Positions 9,219 to 16,775 are shown, numbered from the stretch's first letter. The stretch is DNA of 32,588 nucleotides from Myxococcales bacterium (GCA_023248815.1 JAHFDV010000008.1:1-32588), one strand, 5' to 3'. Numbers and translations are program-made. The notes: a model not told the origin generated them from the sequence alone.

Positions 9219-10255
9219 GCCGTCAGGCTCGAAACGTCGCCCATCTTTTCTTCGAGGAACGTCTTGAGCTGCGAAGTGATGCGCTGTTCGAGCTGGCGCA
9301 CGCGCTCGCGCGAGATGTGGAAGCGTTCACCGAGCTCTTGCAAGGTGAGCGGCTCTTCCGCCACGAGGCGTTCGTCGAAGATCGCGAGGTCTTTCTCTTT
9401 GTCGACCAAGGTCTTCCGGAATTCCGCGAGGTGCCCCTTCATGAGCGTTTGCAGCTCTTCGCCCGCCGTCAGAATCTCGGGGCTCGCGACCGCGCTCGGC
9501 ATGAGATCGATGCGCGCAAGACCGTGATCGTCGCCTTCGCCACCCACCGGAGCATCGAGCGATTTCTCGCTCGCGCCGAGGCGCGTATCCATTTCGCGGA
9601 CTTCGTCTTCGGTGACGTTCAGCTCACGCGCGATGTCGGCGGGGGTCGCCGAGATGCCCATGGCTTCGAGCTCGGCCTTCTTTTTCCGTAGATTGAAAAA
9701 GAGCTTTCGCTGCGCCTGCGTCGTCCCGAGCTTCACGAGACGCCAGTTGTTGAGGATGAAGCGCAGGATGTACGCGCGAATCCACCACGCCGAATACGAC
9801 GAGAGCTTCACGCCGCGATACGGATCGTAGCGCTTCACAGCCTGCATGAGGCCGATGTTGCCCTCCTGCACGAGGTCCATGATGTTCTTGTAGGCGCGGC
9901 GATACTCGTAGGCGATTTTCACGACGAGGCGCAGGTTGGCCGTCACCATCTTGGCCGCAAGCACCGGATCTTGCGTCTCGGTGAACTTCACGGCGAGCTC
10001 GTGCGTCTCTTCGGGCGTGAGCAGCGGATGGCGCTGAACCTCGCGTAGGTACGACGTCATTGCGTCGTACCGAACGGTGCCGCGACCGTCCGAAGCGCGC
10101 TGGGCCTTCGCAATCGGAAGCTTCGAGAGATCCGGATCGTCGTCCGTGTTCTCGATCTCGCCTTCGAGCACGTCTTCGCCGCCCTCCGACTCTTCGTCGT
10201 CGCGCGGTTTCACTTCCTCTTTGGCGGTATCCTTCGACTTTTTTGCTTTGGCCAT
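9215..10255 (-). CDS. RNA polymerase sigma factor, RpoH/sigma-32-like
   Basis: TSYLREVQRHPLLTPEETHELA, NLRLVVKIAYEYRRAYKNIMDLVQEGNIGLMQAVKRYDPYRGVKLSSYSAWWIRAYILRFILNNWRLVKLGTTQAQRKLFFNLRK, LGERFHISRERVRQLE. Confidence 0.9.
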   Translation of the reverse strand: MAKAKKSKDTAKEEVKPRDDEESEGGEDVLEGEIENTDDDPDLSKLPIAKAQRASDGRGTVRYDAMTSYLREVQRHPLLTPEETHELAVKFTETQDPVLAAKMVTANLRLVVKIAYEYRRAYKNIMDLVQEGNIGLMQAVKRYDPYRGVKLSSYSAWWIRAYILRFILNNWRLVKLGTTQAQRKLFFNLRKKKAELEAMGISATPADIARELNVTEDEVREMDTRLGASEKSLDAPVGGEGDDHGLARIDLMPSAVASPEILTAGEELQTLMKGHLAEFRKTLVDKEKDLAIFDERLVAEEPLTLQELGERFHISRERVRQLEQRITSQLKTFLEEKMGDVSSLTA

Positions 10256-10400
10256 TCGTCCTGCCGACGTGCGTCCACATGTTGGGCCGCGAGGCTCGGG
10301 AGTCTAGCCACTCAGTACAGAAAGGAAAAGGGCGAGCGGCGCAGATGATCTTGGATGGAGCCCGTCGACTCACTATCGTTCACTCGGATTTCCACGAACG

Positions 10401-11219
10401 ATGAAGACTTCTTCCAAGCCCGCTCCTACGAAGGCGGAGCCATCAAAGACAGCGGCGCCAAGGCCCAACACGCGAGCCACTGCGCAGAAGACGGGTGCAC
10501 ATACGAAAGCGCTCCTCGACGCGACGCGCACGCTCTCGAAGACGCTGACGAAGATGCGGTTCGCGGCGCCCGTCGCCTATGTTTACAACCCGCTCGAGTA
10601 CGCGTCGGCCATGGTCGAGGCGTACATCGAACGCCACGCGCATCTCGGCACGCGCTATCTCCTCCTAGGAATGAATCCGGGCCCTTTCGGGATGGCGCAG
10701 ACGGGCATTCCGTTCGGCGAGGTCAACATCGTCAAGGATTGGCTGAAGATCGACGCGCCCGTTGGAAAACCAGCGCGCGAGCATCCGAAGCGGCCCATCG
10801 TCGGCCTCGCGTGCACGAAGAGTGAGGTCTCCGGAAAACGTCTTTGGGGAGCCATCCGCGCGAAGTATCCCGAGCCGAAGTCCTTTTTCGAGCGCGCCTT
10901 CGTTGCGAACTACTGCCCGCTCCTTTTCGTAGACGAAGGGGGGCGCAATCTCACGCCCGACAAGTTGCCCAAAAGCGAACGGCTACCGCTCGAAGCCGCG
11001 TGCGACGCGCATCTCCAAGCGCTCGTTGCCGCTCTCCAACCGAAGTGCGTCATCGGCGTGGGACAATACGCTGCGAATCGAGCCGAAAAAGCGCTTCCCG
11101 AGGGGACGAAGATCGCCGTGTTGCCGCACCCGAGTCCGGCGAGCCCCGCTGCGAACCGCGGCTGGGAAGCGCTGGCGGTGAATGCTCTCGGACAAGCGGG
11201 CATCCGCGATCTTCTTTGA
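10401..11219 (+). CDS. SMUG1-like uracil-DNA glycosylase
   Basis: VYNPLEYA, LLLGMNPGPFGMAQTGIPFGEV, GLACTKSEVSGKRLWG, FVANYCPLLF, IAVLPHPSPASPAAN. Confidence 0.85.
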   Translation: MKTSSKPAPTKAEPSKTAAPRPNTRATAQKTGAHTKALLDATRTLSKTLTKMRFAAPVAYVYNPLEYASAMVEAYIERHAHLGTRYLLLGMNPGPFGMAQTGIPFGEVNIVKDWLKIDAPVGKPAREHPKRPIVGLACTKSEVSGKRLWGAIRAKYPEPKSFFERAFVANYCPLLFVDEGGRNLTPDKLPKSERLPLEAACDAHLQALVAALQPKCVIGVGQYAANRAEKALPEGTKIAVLPHPSPASPAANRGWEALAVNALGQAGIRDLL

Positions 11220-11358
11220 GGCCCAGTCCCCGTCCGCGTGACCGCGCACAGAGCGCGTCGCGTGGGGTGTGTCGAGACATTTCACGTGCGTCTCAACTTC
11301 GTGAGGTCGAACGACGACAGCGCTTGACCGCGCACCGCTCCCTCATGAGAATCGCGCC

Positions 11359-12105
11359 ATGGCCTCCAACCCGCTCGTGCTCGTCGCTGATGATGAATCC
11401 TCCATGCTCGCGCTCGTCGCCGAGCACCTCCGAGGATTGACGGATCCGAAGGTCGACGTCGTCGAAGCGACCGATGGCGAAGAGGCTCTGCGCCTCGCCC
11501 ACAGCCTTTTGCCCGACCTCGTCGTACTCGACGTCATGATGCCGAAGATGAGCGGCTGGGAAGTCTGCAAGCGCATCCGTGACGACGTAGGGCGCTTCGC
11601 GCACACGGGCGTGATCATGCTGACGGGCATCGACGAGAATCTCAATCACATGACGAGCCCGCTCTACGGCGCCGACTTCTACATCGACAAGCCGTTCGAC
11701 TTCTTCGAGCTCGACAAGAAAGTTCGCCAAGCGCTCCGCGACCGCGAAGGCCAGCGCAACAGCGTTTCGCGTCCGCCGCTCAACGGGCATGGAACGAGCG
11801 ACGGCGGCGCAAAGACGAAGAGCGCAGGAGCGAAAAAGGCTTCAAAAAAGCCTGCGGCAGAAAAGGCTGCAGCCTCGAAGCCCGTCGCGAAGAAAGCCGC
11901 GCCGAAGTTCGTCGCGAAAAAAACCGCTGCCAAGAAGACTGCTGCCAAGAAGCCCGCCTCAAAGAAAGCTCCCGCGAAGAAAGCGGTCGCTAAGAAGGCG
12001 CCAGTGAAGACGAAGGCCGTCGCGAAAAAAGCGCCCACCAAGAAGACTGCTGCCAAGAAGCCCGCCTCGAAGAAAGCGCCCGCGAAGAAAAAGTCGCGTC
12101 GCTGA
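11359..12105 (+). CDS. Response regulator (REC) fused to a C-terminal K/A/P-rich histone H1-like tail
   Basis: REC: VLVADDESSMLALVAEHL, LLPDLVVLDVMMPKMSGWEV, GVIMLTGID, FYIDKPFDFFEL. Tail of about 95-100 aa rich in KKAAAKK/KKPASKKAPAKK repeats. Confidence 0.9.
   Translation: MASNPLVLVADDESSMLALVAEHLRGLTDPKVDVVEATDGEEALRLAHSLLPDLVVLDVMMPKMSGWEVCKRIRDDVGRFAHTGVIMLTGIDENLNHMTSPLYGADFYIDKPFDFFELDKKVRQALRDREGQRNSVSRPPLNGHGTSDGGAKTKSAGAKKASKKPAAEKAAASKPVAKKAAPKFVAKKTAAKKTAAKKPASKKAPAKKAVAKKAPVKTKAVAKKAPTKKTAAKKPASKKAPAKKKSRR
11931..12090 (+). repeat. Near-perfect 52-bp direct repeat (11931-11982 and 12039-12090) inside the H1-like tail, 108-bp period
   Basis: Both copies begin caagaagactgctgccaagaagcccgcctc (30 bp identical), then (a/g)aagaaagc(t/g)cccgcgaagaaa: 50 of 52 positions identical. 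Confidence 0.9.
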
Positions 12106-12163
12106 CGAACGCTCACGAGGCGTGCGCCCGCATCCATCGCGCGCCTGTTCTTGGACATCGACG

Positions 12164-12182
12164 CGCTCTAGAGTCTAGAGCG
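12164..12182. promoter_or_regulatory. Perfect 19-bp palindrome CGCTCTAGA-G-TCTAGAGCG
   Basis: 9-bp arms with 1-bp centre, directly abutting/overlapping the GTG start of the DUF393 gene. Function as an operator is inferred. Confidence 0.6.
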
Positions 12183-12619
12183 TGCATGTTCTCTTTTTCG
12201 ACGGCGTTTGCGGTCTCTGCGATCGCGCGGTGAAGTTCATCCTTCGTCGCGATCGCGAAGAGCGATTCAAGTTCGCTCCGCTTCAGAGTGACATCGCGCG
12301 CGATCTCCTTCTGCCCCGCAACATCGACCCGAGTCGACTCGATACGGTCGTAGTCGTCGCGCACTTCGAAACGCCGCGCGAAGAAATCTACGTTCGTTCG
12401 CGCGCGGCTCTCTTCGCGATCAGCGAGCTCGGCGGCATCTATGCTCTCATCAAGCCGCTGACATGGCTCCCGTCGTGGTTGCTCGATCCGCTCTACGCGC
12501 TCGTCGCCAAGGTTCGGTATCGCCTTTTTGGAAAAGCGGACGCGTGCATGGTCCCGACGCCAAAAGAGCGTTCACGCTTTCTCGCGATCAACGCCGAAGA
12601 GCGCGCGCTCGAGGGCTAG
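12182..12619 (+). CDS. DUF393 / thiol-disulfide oxidoreductase DCC family protein
   Basis: HVLFFDGVCGLCDRAVKFILRRDREERFKFAPLQSDIARDLL matches the DxxCxxC core of the DCC family; GTG start. Confidence 0.8.
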   Translation: MHVLFFDGVCGLCDRAVKFILRRDREERFKFAPLQSDIARDLLLPRNIDPSRLDTVVVVAHFETPREEIYVRSRAALFAISELGGIYALIKPLTWLPSWLLDPLYALVAKVRYRLFGKADACMVPTPKERSRFLAINAEERALEG

Positions 12620-12670
12620 CCCAGCCGCCCGCCCGGCCCCTTCCAACTGGCCACCTCACGGTCAACGAAA

Positions 12671-12701
12671 AGGCCGCCATTCCATTGCTGGAAGGCGGCC
12701 T
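12671..12701. terminator. Strong hairpin AGGCCGCCATTCCA-ttgc-TGGAAGGCGGCCT, candidate (bidirectional) terminator
   Basis: Near-perfect inverted repeat (one bulged base) between convergent genes, preceded by AAAA. Confidence 0.55.
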
Positions 12702-12770
12702 CGTCAAGTGAACCCTGTGGAAAAACTGTTTAGAAAACTATTCAGCTGACCGCGGGTTTCAAAAGGCACG

Positions 12771-12813
12771 AACACGAAAGGCGCCGTCCGTGAGGACCGA
12801 CGCCTTCGTGACC
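12771..12813. terminator. Hairpin CACGAAAGGCG...CGCCTTCGTG between convergent genes
   Basis: Outer stem CACGAA(A)GGCG/CGCCTTCGTG with inner GTCC-gtga-GGAC. No long T-tract, so terminator role is tentative. Confidence 0.4.
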
Positions 12814-12849
12814 TACATCACCCAGAGGGCTGCAGGTAATTTCGTGAGG

Positions 12850-13116
12850 TTACTCTTCGCCGTCGTCGTGGCGATTAGAGACGCTCGGACCGCCAAAAAT
12901 CGGGGGAACCCCCGGCGGTGGAGCCTTTTTCCCTGAACTCTTGCGGCCGCCCGACGACTTCTTCTTGGCAGCCGCTCTAGCAGGACCTTTTTTAGCAGCC
13001 TTTTTTGCAGGCTTCTTGGCGGCTTTGCGCTTCGTCGTCTTCTTCGCCGTCTTGCCAGCGGCCTTCTTCGTGGTCTTCGTCTTCTTCGCCTTCTTCGCAG
13101 TCTTCTTTGCAGCCAT
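12850..13116 (-). CDS. Small histone H1-like (K/A-rich) basic protein with short acidic C-terminus
   Basis: 88-aa ORF MAAKKTAKKAKKTKTTKKAAGKTAKKTTKRKAAKKPAKKAAKKG...NRHDDGEE; SD-like GGAGGA upstream on the minus strand. Confidence 0.8.
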   Translation of the reverse strand: MAAKKTAKKAKKTKTTKKAAGKTAKKTTKRKAAKKPAKKAAKKGPARAAAKKKSSGGRKSSGKKAPPPGVPPIFGGPSVSNRHDDGEE

Positions 13117-13262
13117 GGAATCCTCCAGTTGGTGTTGTCGTTACATGACCTATATGGTCACGTACGTTAGTAGTCACTCAAATACTTGACCCTGTCAACA
13201 AAAAAAGACTTGACCCGCCGGTATTCCTTTTTCTGAGATAGGTGCATACTGCACGTGTCGGG

Positions 13263-13304
13263 CGATCGCAAAGTAGGCCTGATTGCTGCGGTGATTTGCG
13301 ATCG
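13263..13304. repeat. Inverted repeat CGATCGCAAA ... TTTGCGATCG (10-bp arms, 22-bp spacer)
   Basis: Read directly: 13263-13272 and 13295-13304, in a noncoding, locally AT-richer gap. Confidence 0.7.
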
Positions 13305-13692
13305 TGTGATCTCACTCGTGATGATCATCGACGAAAAAATGATCGCCGTCTCGATCGCGATTTGAAAAAAAATCGTACATCGCGTCAACGAATTAATCCT
13401 CGCACCGCACCCTCGCGATGAGCAAGTGAATGACGACACGCGAGTAGCGAAGACGAGTGACGAGCGACGATCGAGACGAACGATTCGAGACCGTCGACTC
13501 ACTCGACCGCCGATCGACGACGAGCTGCCGACACGTGGAGGGGTCGGCGCCGCAACCTTTCTGTCCCACTCCACCTCACCATCGGTCGACGCGTGCACCG
13601 TGACGCCGACGTGCGTAAGCGCGCTCCGCGTCGAGACGTCGCCGATCGCGCTTCGCGGCTTCGCGTTCGCGCCCCTGCTAGTCTCTCGACCG

Positions 13693-14634
13693 ATGACCCG
13701 GCGAATCGCAACGATTGATCTCGGAACCAACACCGTCCTCCTGCTCGTTGCCGAGCGCGCCGAAAGCGGTGAGCTCGTCCCCGTCGTCGAGAAGGCAACC
13801 ATCACTCGGCTGGGTCGGGGCGTCGACCGGACGCGACGACTCGCAGAGGATCGCGTCGCCGCAACGGTCGACTGTCTGAAGTCGTACGCCGCGATTGCTT
13901 CCGAGAACGGCGCGACGCTCGTCGATGCCGTCGCGACGAGTGCGATGCGCGACGCGGCGGGGGGGGAACCCATCTTTCAAGCCCTGCGCGATTGCGGCTC
14001 GAATTTGCGAGTGATCAGCGGACAAGAAGAAGCCGAGCTCACCTTCCTCGGAGCGACGAGCGGACTTCGCGTGAACGACGCGTCACCTGACGAACCGATG
14101 GTCGTCTTCGATGTGGGCGGCGGTAGTACCGAGTTCGTGCACGGCGTTCGCGAAGACGGACACGCGCGGATCGAGTCGGCGGTGAGCTTCGATGTCGGCA
14201 GCGTGCGTCTCACGGAGCGGCATCTCGAAGGGGATCCCCCGACGGCGCTCTCCACGGCGGCGCTCGCAGCCGATCTCGTCACGACCTTCACACCGCTTCG
14301 TCCAACGACGAAGCGCGTCGTCGGGGTCGCTGGGACGGTCACCACGCTCGCGGCGATTCATCTCGAGCTCGCCACGTACGAGGCCGCGCGCGTTCACGGG
14401 CTGCGACTCCCGCGCGAGACGGTGCGATCGATCGCCGCCCGCCTGAGAACGATGACGCTCGAGGACCGCATGCGCGTCGTCGGACTCGAAGCAGGACGCG
14501 CGGACGTGATCGTCGCGGGCGCCATGATCGTCGTCGCGGCGATGGATGCGCTCGACGCAAGCGAGCTCACCGTGTCCGATCGCGGAGTACGTTGGGGACT
14601 GGCCGAGCGCGCGCTTGCATCGCGAGAGCTCTGA
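13693..14634 (+). CDS. Exopolyphosphatase / Ppx-GppA family phosphatase
   Basis: MTRRIATIDLGTNTVLLLVAE, RLGRGVDRTRRLAEDRV, VDAVATSAMRDAAGG, VISGQEEAELTFLGA, VVFDVGGGSTEFVHG, VGVAGTVTTLAAI. Annotated from the internal Met, not the ORF-track start at 13426. Confidence 0.9.
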   Translation: MTRRIATIDLGTNTVLLLVAERAESGELVPVVEKATITRLGRGVDRTRRLAEDRVAATVDCLKSYAAIASENGATLVDAVATSAMRDAAGGEPIFQALRDCGSNLRVISGQEEAELTFLGATSGLRVNDASPDEPMVVFDVGGGSTEFVHGVREDGHARIESAVSFDVGSVRLTERHLEGDPPTALSTAALAADLVTTFTPLRPTTKRVVGVAGTVTTLAAIHLELATYEAARVHGLRLPRETVRSIAARLRTMTLEDRMRVVGLEAGRADVIVAGAMIVVAAMDALDASELTVSDRGVRWGLAERALASREL

Positions 14635-14857
14635 ACGCGCGCGACGAATCGAGAGCGACAACGTCGCCGCGGTTCGCTTCCACGAACGCGCTCACCACCG
14701 GACGCGAGAAGCAGATGTCGTCTTTCTCGGCAGTCGGATCGGGCGATCGGGCGTCGCGGCCGTCCCAACGAGGGGGCGCGCCTGAGTTCCGTGCGCATGC
14801 CCTGGCAACCTCCCCGCGTCCAGCACTCCCTCGAAAGAATCGACACCTCTCTACTGT

Positions 14858-14887
14858 CGTTTCTGCGGTGAGCGTTTCTGCGGTGAG
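14858..14887. repeat. 15-bp unit cgtttctgcggtgag, two perfect tandem copies
   Basis: 14858-14872 and 14873-14887, intergenic. Confidence 0.8.
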
Positions 14888-15134
14888 CTCTCGGGCTCGT
14901 CCCTCCATCCCACCCCTGAACGTCGTGGCGACGTTTGCCGCGAAAAATACCGTCGAAAATAGCGGAAAAAGCCAACTTCGGGTGTTTGACCCAAAGCTCA
15001 GCTCGCGAGATTTGTCCGCACTTTCCCGACGTTGCAGAGAATGTCGCAGCGCGACTTGCGCGCGAACCACCCCATGCTACATTGTGTGTGTACCCAAAGG
15101 CCTTCCGCCAAGGTCAAAAAAGTTACAAAACCCT

Positions 15135-15163
15135 TTGACAACCGCGAGTGCGACGAGTAGAGT
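15135..15163 (+). promoter_or_regulatory. Sigma-70-type promoter TTGACA-N17-TAGAGT upstream of CarD/CdnL
   Basis: Perfect -35 (15135-15140), 17-bp spacer, TAGAGT -10 (15158-15163). Confidence 0.65.
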
Positions 15164-15169
15164 CGGCAT

Positions 15170-15392
15170 CGCTGGAGTTCTGGCCTTGCGAATCTCTAAG
15201 AGATTTGCCGTCAGCGACTCCTTAGGCTGAGGACATAAGCCCTTCGGCCGAGAAAAGAAAGTTCGCGCGAGCCGCGAAACACGGTCGCCCCATGGGTGGC
15301 CCCCGAAATCTTTTGTCTGAACTTCACTGTTCGTTCCCCCAAAGCACTGTTTCTGTTTCTTCCCCAAAGCACATCTAGTCAAGGAGTCTTAC
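15170..15392 (+). other. Putative long structured 5' leader of CarD/CdnL
   Basis: About 220 nt from the inferred TSS to ATG 15393. Hairpins GCGAATCT-ctaag-AGATTTGC (15188-15208), TCAGC...GCTGA (15211-15230), GGTCGCCC-cat-GGGTGGCC (15283-15301). Confidence 0.45.
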
Positions 15393-15890
15393 ATGCAGAC
15401 CGAAATGAAGCTGAAAGTTGGCGATAAGGCGGTTTACCCGGCGCAAGGGGTGGGGGAAGTCATCAAGATCGAGGAAATCGAGATCGCCGGCTCCAAGCAG
15501 ATGGTCTACGTCCTCAAGATCCTCTCGGATCCCAAGCGTATGGTGAAGGTTCCCGTTTCGAACCCGCACGCGCTCCGTGCGATCATCAATGAAGAAGAGA
15601 TCGGCGATTTGCTCGATATCTTGAAGGAACGCTCCGTCAAATTCGACAATCAGACGTGGAACCGCCGTTACCGCGGCTTCATGGACAAGATCAAGACGGG
15701 CTCGATCTACGACGCCGCAGAAGTCATGCGCGACCTCTATCGCTTGAAGCTCGAGAAGCCCCTTTCGCACGGCGAAAAGAAGATGCTCGAGCAAGCGCGC
15801 AACCTCATCGTCAAGGAAATCGCGACGGCGCGTGACCAGACGGAAGAGAACGTTCGCTCGGAGATCGAGTCGCTTTTCGAAGTGAACTGA
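15393..15890 (+). CDS. cdnL: CarD/CdnL family transcriptional regulator
   Basis: MKLKVGDKAVYPAQGVGEVIKIEEIEIAGSKQMVYVLKIL, TWNRRYRGFMDKIKTGSIYDAAEVMRDLYRLKLEKPLSHGEKKMLEQARNLIVKEIA; AGGAG SD. Confidence 0.9.
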   Translation: MQTEMKLKVGDKAVYPAQGVGEVIKIEEIEIAGSKQMVYVLKILSDPKRMVKVPVSNPHALRAIINEEEIGDLLDILKERSVKFDNQTWNRRYRGFMDKIKTGSIYDAAEVMRDLYRLKLEKPLSHGEKKMLEQARNLIVKEIATARDQTEENVRSEIESLFEVN

Positions 15891-15908
15891 ATCTCTGACG
15901 CTCGACGG

Positions 15909-15947
15909 ACGGCGGGTTCTCGAAAGAGAGCTCGCCGTTTTCCTTTT
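15909..15947 (+). terminator. Rho-independent terminator of cdnL
   Basis: Stem 15909-15938 (ACGGCGGGTTCTC-GAAA-GAGAGCTCGCCGT, G-U pairs allowed) followed by TTTTCCTTTT. Confidence 0.8.
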
Positions 15948-16092
15948 GTGTGCGGGTGGGCGAGGGGAACCGCGATCGCTCAAGCGCTGAGTCTTCGTAC
16001 AGGGAGACACGCGGACCAGGGACTGTGCCGACGTGTGCCAAGTCAAAGCGTGCAGATTTCAAAAACGTTCATCATTTCGTGCGTTGCCCCGG

Positions 16093-16108
16093 TGGCACTA
16101 ACCATGCA
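16093..16108 (+). promoter_or_regulatory. Candidate sigma-54 (-24/-12) promoter TGGCAC-taacc-ATGCA
   Basis: Matches TGGCAC-N5-TTGCA at 10 of 11 defined positions with correct GG-to-GC spacing. Predicted TSS about 20 nt before ATG 16139. Confidence 0.6.
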
Positions 16109-16138
16109 AACTTAACCTCGTCACGATCCGAGCTGCAC

Positions 16139-16420
16139 ATGCCCAGACGTAAAACTCTCCTCCTCCTCACGGTCGTCGTCGCGCTGCTTTCGGCGGTGGC
16201 GGTTGGGTGCAGCTTGAACCCGCAGCCGATTCCACCCGGCGGGGACGACCCGGCGCCTGCGACGGATCCCGATCGCGGAGACGATGAAGGGGCAGCGAAG
16301 GACGCCGGCGCTTCTGATTCTGGCGATGGCGGCGATGGAGCGAGCGACGGCGGCGCGGACGGCTGTGTACCGCCACCCATCACGGACGGAAACATCCCCG
16401 TAGACGGAACCGTGAAATGA
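16139..16420 (+). CDS. Small lipoprotein with C-S-LNPQPIPP motif and D/G/A-rich low-complexity tail
   Basis: MPRRKTLLLLTVVVALLSAVAVGCSLNPQPIPPGGDDPAPATDPDRGDD...; signal peptide and lipobox. Confidence 0.7.
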   Translation: MPRRKTLLLLTVVVALLSAVAVGCSLNPQPIPPGGDDPAPATDPDRGDDEGAAKDAGASDSGDGGDGASDGGADGCVPPPITDGNIPVDGTVK

Positions 16421-16710
16421 AAATCTCGAAGCTTCAGCTCTTGTCGGCTCTGTTCTTCGGAGCGGCGGTTGCTTGCGTTCTCAACCCGCAACCGATTCCG
16501 CCAGAGCTCGAAGGCAACAATACGAGCGACGCGGGCAAAGCGAACGACTCGGGTGCATCTATGGCCGATGATGACGGCAGCGCCCCCGGAGTGTCCGATG
16601 CTCAGGTGCGTGACGCGGGGATCTCGAACGATGCCGCCGAAGGTGAAGACGCCGAGCCGGGAGACGCTTCGATCGACGCGCCTTCCGATGCGCCCGACGA
16701 CGGCGGCTGA
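16417..16710 (+). CDS. Small lipoprotein with C-V-LNPQPIPP motif and D/A-rich tail (paralogous pair member)
   Basis: MKISKLQLLSALFFGAAVACVLNPQPIPPELEGNN...; ATGA overlap with the preceding gene. Confidence 0.7.
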   Translation: MKISKLQLLSALFFGAAVACVLNPQPIPPELEGNNTSDAGKANDSGASMADDDGSAPGVSDAQVRDAGISNDAAEGEDAEPGDASIDAPSDAPDDGG

Positions 16711-16775
16711 ACGCGAGATAGGGCGATGAGCTCCGAGCGAACGGATCGCTCACCTGCTCAGCGGACTATCAGGGT

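Noticed and set aside
13167-13973. 268-aa minus-strand ORF
   Set aside because: Overlaps the ppx start in antisense and a noncoding gap; S/R/T-rich with no similarity I recognise.
14780-14830. SAM-riboswitch-like ggcaacc string
   Set aside because: Only an isolated short match; no surrounding P1-P4 helices could be drawn and no methionine/SAM gene is downstream.
14567-15230. ORFs on both strands between ppx and cdnL (167 aa minus, 212 aa plus)
   Set aside because: Low-complexity R/S/A-rich, mutually overlapping, no domain or SD; the region contains a promoter and leader and is better read as intergenic.
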